Assembly: GCA_022560025.1 (NCBI GenBank)
Contig: JAFISE010000014.1
Coordinates: 243,677-307,676, forward strand
DNA length: 64,000 nucleotides
Source of the DNA: Stagonosporopsis chrysanthemi
Taxonomy: Eukaryota; Ascomycota; Dothideomycetes; Pleosporales; Didymellaceae
Direction: 5' to 3'
Under the pieces are notes generated by a model. It did not search any database. It was not told the DNA's origin and was given only the letters and a program-made list of their open reading frames with translations. Every line of letters starts with the position of its first letter. Positions within the stretch are counted from its first letter, which is position 1. The position numbers were made by a program, and so were the translations under genes. Of the stretch, positions 43,589-53,538 are shown one piece after another.

Positions 43589-44830
43589 CTACACAATCTC
43601 CCCGTGCAGCACGCGGTAAAACTGCCCGAAATTGCCCTCCCCATCCTCCCCTCCCTTCCCGTCCCTCGCGTTGTCCATGACGGCAAACACCACGCTCTCC
43701 CACCAGCCCCCCTGGAACTCCGTCTCGCGGAACACCTCCAGAAAGCACCGCGCCACGTCCGCGGGCGGGTTCGCAAAGACGCCGCACCCGAGCGCGCCCA
43801 GCACCAGCTTGCGATGACGCATGCGCGCCGCAACCCTCAAGCAGACTCTGATCTTCCTCTTGGTTTCAGCGCGCTGGCCCGCGTTCTTGAATTCCGCGCC
43901 GTCGTCTGTGAGGCCCGGGTGCCTGAGCGCGGCAACGCTGAGGACGGACGTGACGGGCAGATCGGGGGCGTTGGCGTTGTACAGCGTGTGTCCTGCGGAG
44001 GTGGCGGAGCGGATCAGCAGCACCGAGGGCGTGTAGATGCAGGTGAGTGACGGGAGCGGGTAGTAGGTCTTGTGTAGCGAGAGGTAGAGCGAGGAGCGGT
44101 AGCAGAGGGCTTCTTCCTGGGCCATGGCGCCGGTTTGCCAGCCGCCGCCTGCGTGCCGCTCGGAGGCGAGATTGAGGACTAGGACAGGTTGAGTGGAGCG
44201 ACGGGTTGTGGAGGCAGTTGGTTGGGGGGATGGTACTGGTGGGTGTGTAGACAGGTCCCAGGGCTGTTTGGGAGGTTGGTGCAGTGGGAGGCCGTCTAGA
44301 TCCATTTCCTCGCTGTCAGGAGTGGAGGGATCGTCCGATGCGTTGGTTGCAGGACCTGACACTGCTGTTGCTGAGAGAGTGGTGAGGTGAAGACGAGCGA
44401 TGTAGTTGGGTTGAAGCTCAATGGCCGCGTCAAAAGAGTCTTTGTCCAAGACACGAATCCTGGTGCCCGCTTTACCGGAGTCCTTGTCACTTGTGGGGAG
44501 AACATATCCTGGACAGTCATTTGCATCGAGCGGCGTCGTTCCAGTCAAGTCATGAACGGAAGAGACATCAGCTCCGAATCCAGGCAGTGACTTGAGTACA
44601 GCTGGTAGCACATCTTTCGTTTCTTGGGCGACCTTTCTGAGCTCCATGTTGCGGGGTGATTTGCCGCCTCGATGCTGCCCACGCGAACTTGGTGTCGAAC
44701 TCGCCCCACGAGATCGATATGGCCCAGGGCGTCTTTCTTGTCGATCGCTGTTAGATCGACGTTCGTGTTCTCCAGAGGGGTTTGGCCGGGGGGCTTTCCT
44801 GAAGAAGCCGGTGATGGAGCTTTGTTGCAT
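43589..44830 (-). CDS. Microbial-type poly(ADP-ribose) glycohydrolase with N-terminal PIP box
   Basis: A single exon of 413 residues. The catalytic signature of bacterial-type PARG, GGG(X6-8)QEE, is present as HAGGGWQTGAMAQEE, within the conserved block VLVLNLASERHAGGG and followed by YRSSLY. Downstream are VLSVAALRHP and LVLGALGCGVFANPP, the later core strands of this macrodomain-like fold. Known role: cleavage of ADP-ribose polymers from proteins. The first ten residues contain QSSITGFF, which fits the PCNA-binding consensus QxxhxxFF exactly, and the following region is Arg/Ser/Pro-rich with a likely nuclear signal. A replication- or repair-linked nuclear role is therefore inferred. Confidence 0.85.
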   Translation of the reverse strand: MQQSSITGFFRKAPRPNPSGEHERRSNSDRQERRPGPYRSRGASSTPSSRGQHRGGKSPRNMELRKVAQETKDVLPAVLKSLPGFGADVSSVHDLTGTTPLDANDCPGYVLPTSDKDSGKAGTRIRVLDKDSFDAAIELQPNYIARLHLTTLSATAVSGPATNASDDPSTPDSEEMDLDGLPLHQPPKQPWDLSTHPPVPSPQPTASTTRRSTQPVLVLNLASERHAGGGWQTGAMAQEEALCYRSSLYLSLHKTYYPLPSLTCIYTPSVLLIRSATSAGHTLYNANAPDLPVTSVLSVAALRHPGLTDDGAEFKNAGQRAETKRKIRVCLRVAARMRHRKLVLGALGCGVFANPPADVARCFLEVFRETEFQGGWWESVVFAVMDNARDGKGGEDGEGNFGQFYRVLHGEIV

Positions 44831-45373
44831 GCTGACGTGCAGTGGGCCTAGCTGTCGGGTAATTTACCGAGGTTTTAGGCAAGTGAGAGGCTGTCGAGAC
44901 GATCAAGAGGTTGATTTGCAAGCACCACTCTCGCGTGGTGTGGTGAGGTGAAGGCGCGGACATGTCTGGCAGAACTCAGGCGAGTCAGTCGACGCTACGA
45001 CCAGGCAGCAGGCAGGGGTGGAAGAAGGCAGTCAGGACGGCTCTCTCAGACGGCCGTGCGCAGTGCGACTATCACTGTACTGCAAGGCTGCACTCACGAG
45101 CAGCGACGGTGAAGGGAAAGGCGACATGCCGCCAGTGACGAGTCGGATGTGCTCCGCAAGGGCTGTGGTGTACATACTATGGGACGATGCAGGGATGCTT
45201 CAGCCCTACCGAGTGTCATGCAGTGCCCCGCCTCGCTTCCCGTAGCGCCAGCAGCGATCACGGGCGGCCGGCGGCATGCTTCGCAGCCCGCAGCCCACAA
45301 CAAGACGCTCTGCGCTCCTCGTGACGGCGGCGGCCCTGGATCTCGTCCCCATGTAAAGGCCACAGCCGGCGAA
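44831..45373. other. Divergent intergenic region
   Basis: Between the PARG gene (-) and the Pro/Ser-rich gene (+). An in-frame extension of the latter reaches 45149, but it has Arg/Ala/Gly-rich filler composition and is probably 5' UTR. No other feature. Confidence 0.5.
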
Positions 45374-45927
45374 ATGCCACCGATGCAGCTTGCTCACCCC
45401 TCGCCGAAGCGCAAGCGCGACCCGCCCCAGCAGATGCCGCTGCTCAACACGGCCCTGGCCATGCGACCCGCACCAACCCCACCGCGACGAGACAGTCCCG
45501 CGCCCTCGTCGGGCGCCGACAGCCCCAGAAATGCAGTCGCAGACCAGCTCCGGGGCATGACGCTCATCGCGACCGCGGCCATTCCCATGTCGCCGCTGAC
45601 GCCCACGGACCATGTGACTCGCAAGAAGCCGAAGCTGGGCGCTGTGCACGGCGACGAGCCGCAGACAGCACGCACGCAAGCAGCAGACTCGCAAACACAG
45701 CCCCATAGAAAGGTCGCCATTCTGGACCATGCCGCCTCCCAACCGGCCATGGACGCCCCTCGAGAGATACCAGAGACACCACCTCAAGCGCCGCGACCCC
45801 GCATCGCGACACACATTGCCGCGTTTGCGCAACCCACCACTTTCGTCTCGTCATGCGGCACCACATGGTCGCCCCAGACCTCGTTCGACAGCCAAAGCAG
45901 CCACGCCTCGGCATGCCCAAACACATT

Positions 45928-45958
<31 letters not shown>

Positions 45959-46342
45959 TCGCTGTCGCTGTCGTCGTCACAACAGGGCCGCCGCCCCAAG
46001 ATGCCCGCCTCACCCCCGCTCTCAGCCCTCACGTGGCAGGACGACGAAATCACCGGCCACCTCACCGGCCCCGCAAACGACCCGGAAGACGACGGCACGG
46101 GCCTCAACGGCATCGGCTTCAAGCCCACCCCAGCCATCGCCTACCAGCGCGCCCAGAGGCGCAGGCAGCAGCTGCAGGAGTGGAAGGCGAGGGAGACGCG
46201 CGAGGCCCGCGCCAAGCGCAGCCAGCGGCGCCATCGCGGGGTCAGTGCTAGGCCCCAGGCTGAGAGGGACGCAGTGGTCGAGAGGGAGATGCCGCCGCAG
46301 CCCATGGAGGTTGCCAGGCGGAAGGTCCAGTTCGCCGTGTGA
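45374..46342 (+). CDS. Pro/Ser-rich protein with conserved-looking C-terminus, function unknown
   Basis: A single exon of 322 residues from the ATG at 45374 (MPPMQLAHPSPKRKRD). Most of it is disordered Pro/Ala/Ser-rich sequence with an early basic KRKR patch that could be a nuclear signal, plus a serine run encoded by a TCG-type trinucleotide repeat. The C-terminal 110 residues look ordered: LTWQDDEITGHL, GTGLNGIGFKPTPAIAYQRAQRRRQQLQEWK, then a basic helix. The TWQDDEITGH ... GIGFKPTPAIA pattern looks like a conserved fungal module, but I cannot name it. The frame continues upstream to 45149; I prefer the later start because it has the better composition. Confidence 0.7.
45928..45978 (+). repeat. 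GTC trinucleotide repeat encoding serine run
   Basis: About sixteen near-perfect GTC units inside the Pro/Ser-rich gene, read as TCG (Ser) codons. Length polymorphism would change the serine run without shifting frame. Confidence 0.85.
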
Positions 46343-46446
46343 GCTGGCAGGAATTTGATGAAGGGGGGATTCTTTAGAAGGAAACGGCGTCTTGGAACGG
46401 CGATCAGGTGCACGGCGTTTGTGGCGATGAAGGCGCATTGCTGTCG

Positions 46447-46456
46447 TTTCTCTTTG

Positions 46457-46495
<39 letters not shown>

Positions 46496-46496
46496 G
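46447..46496. repeat. TTTC / TTTG microsatellite
   Basis: A pyrimidine-rich TTTC/TTTG tetramer run downstream of the Pro/Ser-rich gene. Direct observation. Confidence 0.8.
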
Positions 46497-46599
46497 GGGT
46501 TGCTGTGATCCACGGCATCAGGACCCTCATATCATACAGAGATAATTACAGACTCTTACAGGGGGTTTCTGTACATGGCGCACTCGACTACTCCGTTCA

Positions 46600-46601
<2 letters not shown>

Positions 46602-46637
<36 letters not shown>

Positions 46638-46638
46638 A
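46602..46638. repeat. CAT trinucleotide repeat
   Basis: About twelve CAT units in the convergent gap between the Pro/Ser-rich gene and COX20. Direct observation. Confidence 0.85.
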
Positions 46639-46699
46639 CAGTGACGACCGCCCGCACTCTCCCCGCCCAATCTCCCTCTCAGTGCATGCACAACAAGGC

Positions 46700-47314
46700 C
46701 TACCAGAACTTGACATTCTTCTCATACCAATAGCCCCAGCTCTTCCGCCTCTCCTCTTCCAGCCGCCGCAGCTCTTCCTGGCGATCAAACTCCTCTCGCT
46801 GGCGCCTGCGGGCCTCCTTCTTGGCCTCGATGTTGGCGCGCTTCTGCGCCATCAGGTCCTGCGCCTGCTTGATGCCCGCCTTCTCCCTGGACCGGTAGTA
46901 CTGGCACACTTGGTACGAGACGACCGAGACGCCGCACCACGTCGCCACGGCCCAGTTGCTCGCAATCAGCACGGGTTCTGCGTTGCTGTTAGCTACCCGT
47001 TCCTCAGCGCGCACTGGGGACACGCAAAACCTACTCCCTATGATGGCCGCGAGACTCCCGCCGGCGAACCCGGCGGCCAGCCCCTGCAGCTGCGAGTCTC
47101 GCACGCACGGCCGCTTGTGGAAGTTCATGTAGTACTCTGGGCCTAGACTGCGCACGGCGTCGATATACGAGGGCCCGTCGCCGTCCACTTTCTCGCCGCC
47201 GGCCGTGTGTGCTGTTCCTCCTGGCATGCTGTTTGCGGGCGCGCGGGGCTGCGGGGGCAGCTTGTCGATTTGCACCGTCTGCACGCCCGAGGTTGGCCGT
47301 GTGTCGTCGGCCAT
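46700..47314 (-). CDS. COX20: Cox20-like cytochrome c oxidase assembly protein
   Basis: Exons 47314..47035 and 46977..46700 (intron 57 nt, GTAGGT...CGCAG) give 185 residues. The conserved core is YYMNFHKRPCVRDSQLQGLAAGFAGGSLAAIIG (first helix) followed after the splice by PVLIASNWAVATWCGVSVVSYQVCQYYRSREKAG (second helix), the two-pass layout of Cox20/FAM36A. The C-terminus is a charged coiled coil (RRQREEFDRQEELRRLEEERR). Known role: inner-membrane chaperone for Cox2 maturation. Odd: the 57-nt intron is a multiple of three without a stop, so retention would insert 19 residues between the helices. Confidence 0.88.
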   Translation of the reverse strand: MADDTRPTSGVQTVQIDKLPPQPRAPANSMPGGTAHTAGGEKVDGDGPSYIDAVRSLGPEYYMNFHKRPCVRDSQLQGLAAGFAGGSLAAIIGSRFCVSPVRAEERVANSNAEPVLIASNWAVATWCGVSVVSYQVCQYYRSREKAGIKQAQDLMAQKRANIEAKKEARRRQREEFDRQEELRRLEEERRKSWGYWYEKNVKFW

Positions 47315-47795
47315 GGCGGGCTGCTGCGTGGTGGAGGGTGGGAAAACTGGACGAGGGCGATGTGTGGGGATGTTGCTGGCGAGGAACAGTCGCAAGAGAC
47401 GTGGATCGCGAGCCTGGTCCGGCTGGTTGCAGCGATGGGGGTGCGGTGAGCTCGGTGGTGGTGGTGGTGGTGGTGCCGAGACGTCCAAGAGAAATGTTAA
47501 TGTTAATGATGCATCACTCCCCTGCTGTGGCGCATGAGGCGTGGCTGGTGCGCCATCGCTACCAAATGTCGAGCACCTCCGCTCACTCCGCAATGCGACA
47601 GCGACGTCAGCAGCTCCACGACCCGGCTATCTCGACCGCGTCATCGCGTGCTCCCTACGCGTCTCTCACTGTGTCGCCGACACGGGTGCCCTCTCACACC
47701 TCCGCCACCCGCCAGCCACCAGCCGGCGCACACCAACGCCGTCACGCCTCAGGTACCGACACGGCGCGCCCGCATCCAAGAAGGCCGCAGCCGTC
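47315..47795. other. Divergent COX20-TAF5 promoter region
   Basis: A 481-nt gap between two start codons. Frames here (Arg/Ser/His-rich) are leader sequence. No repeats except a short GGT run at 47455-47472. Confidence 0.5.
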
Positions 47796-50485
47796 ATGTC
47801 GGGCCCCCCGGGCCCAGGGCCTGCGCGCGCAATGAGCGTCGGCACAAATGGACCCCCCAGCGCTGGCCTGCCTCAGCACGGCGGCATGGCGCCGCAGCAG
47901 AACGCTGGTCCCCCGCCGCCGACCACGACGGGGCCGCAGTCGCAACAGAACCTGAATCAAATTGTGAGTGCTTTGTTGGTCTCCTTCACTTTGCCATCAT
48001 GTCTGGGTCGTGCGCTGCTGTTATGACATGCGCGCCAGTGGGGAACGTTGGGCGAGGTGAAAGCGACGCCGTTTGCTGTGTTATAAGCTCCTTTGTCTCT
48101 CTTGCACCTGGGCCTCCGACTGCGATTGTCGTGCTCTCAACCTGCTCCTTCCCATTCGTCCTTCCAATCTGTCCTTCCACCATGTCGGGTGTCGTGCCCG
48201 GTTCTCGCTTTCAAGGAGTGTACGGGCAGGCACACCCAGCTCGCCCACCGGCCCAGCCCCAGTCGTACAACAGCACCCCGAATGCTTCAGACCAAAAATA
48301 CACCAACATCGTCAGTCTCCTAGCCCGGCGTTTTCATCATGGCTTCCAAATCATCTTTTGGACTGTATAAAAATCAAGCTGATCCTGACTATCGCTTTGT
48401 CATTTGCTCGCTTGTCGTTGTTTGCTGCACTACTGACTGTCCAAGGTGCTCGAATATCTGTCCAAGAAAGGCTATGTCCGCACCGAAGCGATGCTCCGCA
48501 AGGAGTCGGAGCCCCAGCCGAACGGGCAGCCCCTCATCAGCGGCAGCACCGAGACCGGCGGCGTCAAGTACACAAAGTCGTTTGAGCTGCTGCGGAAATA
48601 CACAGAAGACAACCTCGACCTGTACCGGCCGGAATTGCGCAAGCTGCTGTGGCCCGTGTTTGTGTACTCCTTCATGGACCTGGTGCGCGACTACTTCACA
48701 AAAGACGCCGAGACGTTCTTTGCCACGTATCAGAACCTGTTTGAGCGCGACCATGGCGATGAGATCAAGACGCTGAGACAAGTGCGCTTGCCTTCGCATC
48801 TGACCGAGAGCAATATTGCGAAGCTCTACAACGAGAACAAGTACCGCCTGACTTTGACGACCATGCCATTCTACAACCTCATCCAGTTTCTGGAGTCCAA
48901 GATGTTCGACGGCGGCCAGGCGCTCATGGATATCATCCGGGAGCATCTGAATATCGTCACCCTCGACCGGACGGCCACTGCCGAGAAGAGCATAGCAGCG
49001 ATTCTGGCAAGTGGACAGGGAGACGACGAGCTGCCAGCAGAGGATGAGGGTATCCCGGGACACAACCCTGGACATCCGCTGACAAGCCGCCACGACCCTG
49101 AAGCTGATGCTGCGCGCATTCGTCTGCAGCTGGGCCCCTACCCGCATGATCAGGATCTTCAAGACGACGTGCGGGCTGCACTGCAGGATGAGGACGCGAA
49201 GAATGCCCCCAGAGCAGGGCAGTCATCTCTTGTAGACGAGTATGACCAGCGCATCAAGCGCGAACCCACAGAGGACGGTCCGTCGCGCGACACAGTACCG
49301 TTGCCGCCGTCTCTGGCGCGGGACGTCTCGATGGAGGTGTCCAAGATCATGGAGTACCGTGACCGCTACAAGATGGAAGGCCGCACGGGCGGTATTGGGC
49401 CGGCTGTCAGCGTCACCATGTACACCTTCCACAACACTTACGACAGCATCAACTGCATCGAATTCTCCGGTGACAACAAGCTCGTCGCAGCCGGTATGGC
49501 CGAGTCGTACATTCGCGTCTGGTCTATGGACGGCAGCCCACTCACATCCTCGCTGCCCGAGACCAACACACAACCATCATCATCACGGCGTCTTGTTGGC
49601 CACGCCGGTCCTGTCTACGCTGTCTCCTTCTCTCCATCCACCGCTAATCGCGTCGAGGGTGGCCCGCCCACCGACTCTCAGTTTCTCCTCTCGTGCTCTG
49701 AAGACAAGACCGTCCGCCTGTGGTCCCTCGACACATGGACATGCTTAGTCGCCTACCGCGGCCACGACAACCCCATCTGGGACCTCCAATGGGGCCCCTA
49801 TGGCCACTACTTCCTCACGGGCTCCAACGACCGCACCGCCCGCCTCTGGTCCACCGACCACATCGAGCCCCTCCGCATCTACGTCGGCCACGACAACGAC
49901 GTCGACTGCGTTGCCTTCCACCCCAACAACCTCTACGTCTTCACCGGCTCCTGCGATCGCACAGTCCGCATGTGGCACATTTCTGGCGGCAACTGCCTGC
50001 GCCTCTTCACGGGGCACACGGGCAACGTCACCGCACTCGCCTGCTCCCCCGACGGCAAGACTCTCGCCTCTGCAGACGACGCAGGTAACATTGTGCTATG
50101 GAACCTCGAGTCTGGTCGCCGCCGCAAGCGCATGCGCGGCCACGGCAAGGGCGGCATCTGGTCCCTCGCCTGGAGCGTCGAGTCCTCGGTCCTGGTGTCT
50201 GCCGGCGCCGACAAAACCGTCCGCGTGTGGGACGTCTTGCAGGAGACCACCGAGTCCTCGGGCACCAAGAACGACGCAAACGCCAAATCGGACGGCGCGC
50301 TCACCACAAAGGGCGCGAGCGGCACCACGGTCTCTTCTTCAAACAAGAAGGCGACAAAGGAGTCGGGAGTGTCGGCCGACCAGATCAGCGCGTTCCCCAC
50401 AAAGGACTCCCCCGTGTATAAAGTCGTCTGTACCCGCATGAATCTGGTGCTTGCTGGGAGTGTCTATCTGCCCGTGAGGGCATGA
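47796..50485 (+). CDS. TAF5: TAF5, WD40 subunit of TFIID (and SAGA)
   Basis: The main model is 47796..47963 plus 48446..50485 (intron 482 nt), 735 residues. A Pro/Gln-rich leader ends NLNQI and splices to VLEYLSKKGYVRTEAMLRKES, a LisH motif. The TAF5 N-terminal domain follows (FELLRKYTEDNLDLYRPEL ... FYNLIQFLESK, about residues 100-240). Six WD repeats are visible from about 387 to 652, ending in VRLWSLD, ARLWST, VRMWHI, IVLWNLE and VRVWDVL. The C-terminus has the typical YKVVCTRMNLVLAG. Known role: scaffold of the general transcription factor TFIID. The unusually long first intron contains a second possible first exon (see separate entry). It is divergent from COX20. Confidence 0.94.
48182..48310 (+). 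other. Candidate alternative first exon of TAF5
   Basis: Inside TAF5 intron 1 an ATG at 48182 opens a 43-codon stretch, MSGVVPGSRFQGVYG ... NASDQKYTNI, ending in phase 0 at a GTCAGT donor (48311). The regular first exon also starts MSG, also is Pro/Gln-rich and also ends in phase 0 after an Asn-x-Ile (NLNQI). Joining 48310 to 48446 gives a 722-residue isoform with an intact LisH motif. A pyrimidine-rich leader and a GTTATAAGC box precede the ATG. It cannot be an internal exon, since no acceptor keeps the frame with the upstream exon. Inference only; no transcript evidence. Confidence 0.45.
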
Positions 50486-51320
50486 GGCTGGGCATGGGAG
50501 CTCCTGGGGCATGGGGGGAGGGGACGATAGGTGGGGATTTTTGGCGGAGTGTGAAGGCGTTTTTACCACACGAAAAGGATTCTTTTTTTTTTCTTCCTTT
50601 CCATAATCGGTTATGGGCTAGGGAAGGCGACGGCGAGGGGGATGGATGGATGGATGGATGGATGGCTGAGGGGGGGGGGGATGTTGGAATGGCATCGCTC
50701 GCCATAAGAGTAGATCGTATCACATCACATCACATCATATCAAAAGAGGTTCAGTGATAACATAGCAAGCACAAATTACGTGCCCGTGGTGGCTGGCCTG
50801 GTTGCTTATGCAGCGATGAGGGCTGGGGGTTGTGATGGGGAATGGAATATCTATACCACACACGCGCTTTCCTATGTTTGAATCTGCACTTGCACTTGCA
50901 TCTGCATCTGCATCTGCTGGCTCCCCTGGCTGTTAATGCATGTATGTGTGTATATACATATATACATACATACTTGGATGTATGGATGGTGAGCCCCGTA
51001 CTTCCTGTACTGTTGTGTATGTTGTCTGATCCCACCCCCTTCCCCCCCTCTTATTTTAGTCTTCCACGGAGTACATGGGAGGGAGGGAGAGGTCTAGTAT
51101 GGTAATGGAGCGCTGGCGGGTTTTGATTGAGTAGCTGGGGAGAGGCAGAGGGAGAGGGAGTTTGATAAATTCCTCGTGACTTGCCAGTGGCACTGGGGAG
51201 ACTATGCAGGCTGACAACGATAAGATACGGAGGTTTGGTCTGGATGTGTTTATTACTATAATAGTACGACGGCGTTGCTGCACGCACGCACGCACGCACG
51301 CAGAGAGAACCGGCATCAGG
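50486..51320. other. Convergent gap rich in simple repeats
   Basis: Between TAF5 (+) and a minus-strand unknown gene. Includes GATG repeats (50641-50665), a G run (50669-50680), CACAT repeats (50721-50738), hexamers GCATCT (about 50896-50916), TATA/CATA runs (50946-50976) and CGCA repeats (51281-51302). No gene. Confidence 0.6.
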
Positions 51321-52533
51321 TCACCCAAACAGGCCCAGCACCGCCCCAACATCCTGCTGCCTGTCCTGCCGCATCCGCCGCTTCTTGGCACCTCGTCCTT
51401 CTCCACTCGCGCTCCGCGTGTCGCGCGCCCGCTTGTCGCCTTCCTCAGGGGTCGCGCGTCGTCTGCGTACGTACCACGTCGCGTCCACGGCGCCGTGGCT
51501 GCCTAGCGAGCCCTCGCCGCAACACGTCAGCGAGAGCTGGATCCGGGCTTGGTCGGGGCCGGAGGAAGGAGAGAAGCCGACAGCAGCTGTGTGCAGCGTC
51601 TCCGTGCGCTCGGCGATTGCACACCGCGCGTGCGGCCCGCGCCCGAACAGGACGGCGCTGAGCTCCTCGGAGCGCGGCAGGTCGGGGCGTGTCCACCGCG
51701 TGTGCGGGGTGTCGTTTCCGGTCTGGTCTTGTGTAGTTGCGGGACGGCGCGGAAGCGGCCTTGAGATGCCGATGAGTTTCAGCGCAGGGAAGGCGGAGAG
51801 GCGACGCAGGATGGCGGCGTCGCTGAGGTCGTCTGCGATGAAGGACAAGACGAGGACTCGCAGTGCGGGCAGCGCGTTCTTCTCCCTGGCTGCGCGGGTC
51901 CAGATGCGCAAATCAGACGCATTGATGGGCTGTGGATGAGCTCGTGAGGGGAGCAGGTGTACTAGAGCTGTCAGGCTGGGCACGGCGGTTAGAGAGAGGA
52001 GGTGCTGCAGCGAGAGGCCGAGGCCAGGTGCGGAGAGGAGTGTTGCAACGCTGGGGTTCAAGTTGCTCAGAGCATCCACGATTGAGGGCCAGGAATCCGC
52101 GGTATGCTTTCGTGTGATGGGAAAACGGCAACTCAGTTCTGTTTGGTCGGGGAAGACGCGCTGGAATAAGGTCCACGCAGCGAAGCTCAGTGTGTCGCTG
52201 TGGACGTCAACTTACGGACCATCTCAATGCTGGATTCTGGTCGGCAAAGACGCGCAGGAGAGATACGTACGTCTCCTTCAGCCGCCGATATATCATCTCA
52301 GCGTACCACCACCCGACCTCCTCTAACGCCTCGGGCATGAAGAGCAGCACGTTCCAGCAGCAGCTGCGGAGCGCCATGTCGCGGAGCGAGCTTGCGCCTC
52401 TCGCGGGGTTTCTGTAACTCTGCGGAACCATGGGTCGGCCAGTGCTGTGGCTTTTCCATTTCGGTGTCATGGAGGGAGCACTGGATGTTGTTTCGGTGTA
52501 GATTTGTCCATTTTCGGGGTCAAAGGTTTGCAT
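51321..52533 (-). CDS. Leucine-rich protein of unknown function, two exons
   Basis: Exons 52533..52271 and 52197..51321 (intron 73 nt, GTACGT...CACAG) give 379 residues. The splice joins YRRLKET to DTLSFAAWTLFQRVFPDQTE and is the only one that keeps the downstream frame. The first exon has an aromatic, helical region (CCWNVLLFMPEALEEVGWWYAEMIYRR). The middle is leucine-rich with repeat-like spacing (LLSAPGLGLSLQHLLSLTAVPSLTALVHLLP, LPALRVLVLSF, LSAFPALKLIG), possibly an irregular LRR. The C-terminus is basic and ends with a KKRRMRQDR patch. I do not recognise a family. Confidence 0.65.
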
Positions 52534-53059
52534 GGTCGCATGGTTGAATGAGGCGCTCAGTGTTGGAGGGTCTTTTCTGGCTGACCACGGAGCTTAAGAT
52601 TTGATACAACTTTAATGTGCATCGGACTGTGTTCGACGACGACTTGTTTGTGGTAAGTGGAACATGCGCGTCGGCGCACAGACATGACGCGTTTTCGTGA
52701 TAGATCACGTGCTGCAATGAATCAATCATGTTCGAGGACAAGAGACGCGACTGTGTGCAATGACCGAATGGATGTTGCATTTGAGTACAGACAGGTCTTC
52801 AAAGTGTCCTAATCTGACGTGATCATATCTCTGCATTTCCCTATGTTCCCGGTAGAGAGGTCAACTTGACCTTCCACGCTCCCTTCACCTCCATCTAAAG
52901 GAGCGACGATAGAAAAGTAACTCGTCATAACCCCGGAATCTGCAACAGGTGCCGCGTTCTTAGCCTCAACACCGTTATCACATGCTAGATAGGCATGTGG
53001 CCGTGCGCGGGCGTTGTCAGCACACGCGGCGCGGGCAGCAGCTCAGGGCATCTCTCAGC
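52534..53059. other. Intergenic region
   Basis: Between two minus-strand genes, eIF1 and the leucine-rich gene; it should hold the promoter of the latter. No recognisable feature. Confidence 0.5.
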
Positions 53060-53538
53060 CTAGAAACCGTGGACCTTGATCGTCTTTGCATCAAGACCAA
53101 GGCCCTCCTTCTTGTTTGTCAAAAAATCCTGGACGTCCTTGCGCTGGTCGCCCTGCAACTGGATCACCTCTCCCATCTCGGTGTCGGCAACGACGGTGCC
53201 ATTGCAGGCGAATTGCTTCTTGATGACTTTGAGAATCTTCTTCTGGTCAAACTTCTTGGGCAGGCCTTGGACCGTCGTTAGGGTCTTGCGACCATTGCGC
53301 TCTGCGGGCTGTCAGCCTTGCGACCGGGGTGGTGGGGAGACGGCGCGCTGGAATGTGAAGAGAAACACGCTGACGGAGCGACAGACATAACAGTGATCTC
53401 ATGCTGCGGAAAGGGCTACGTACGCTGAATGCGGATGTGAATGTAATTCTGCTGATTGCCAACCTTGATCTCTGCACCGGCGTCTTCGGCTTCCGCGAAC
53501 GGATCGAAGGACTTGAGGTTTTGGATGTCTGTGGACAT
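53060..53538 (-). CDS. SUI1: Translation initiation factor eIF1 (SUI1)
   Basis: Exons 53538..53424 and 53301..53060 (intron 122 nt, GTACGT...CGCAG) give 118 residues. The first exon is MSTDIQNLKSFDPFAEAE ... YIHIRIQ; the splice restores IRIQQRNGRKTLTTVQGLP, the family signature, followed by KKFDQKKILKVIKKQFACNGTVV, GEVIQLQGDQRKDVQDFL and a conserved KVHGF end. Known role: eIF1 binds the 40S P-site region and enforces start-codon selection. Length is close to the yeast protein (108). The first exon is short, a common layout for fungal eIF1. Confidence 0.97.

Noticed and set aside
45206..45832. Minus-strand frame of 208 codons
   Set aside because: Antisense shadow of the Pro/Ser-rich gene.
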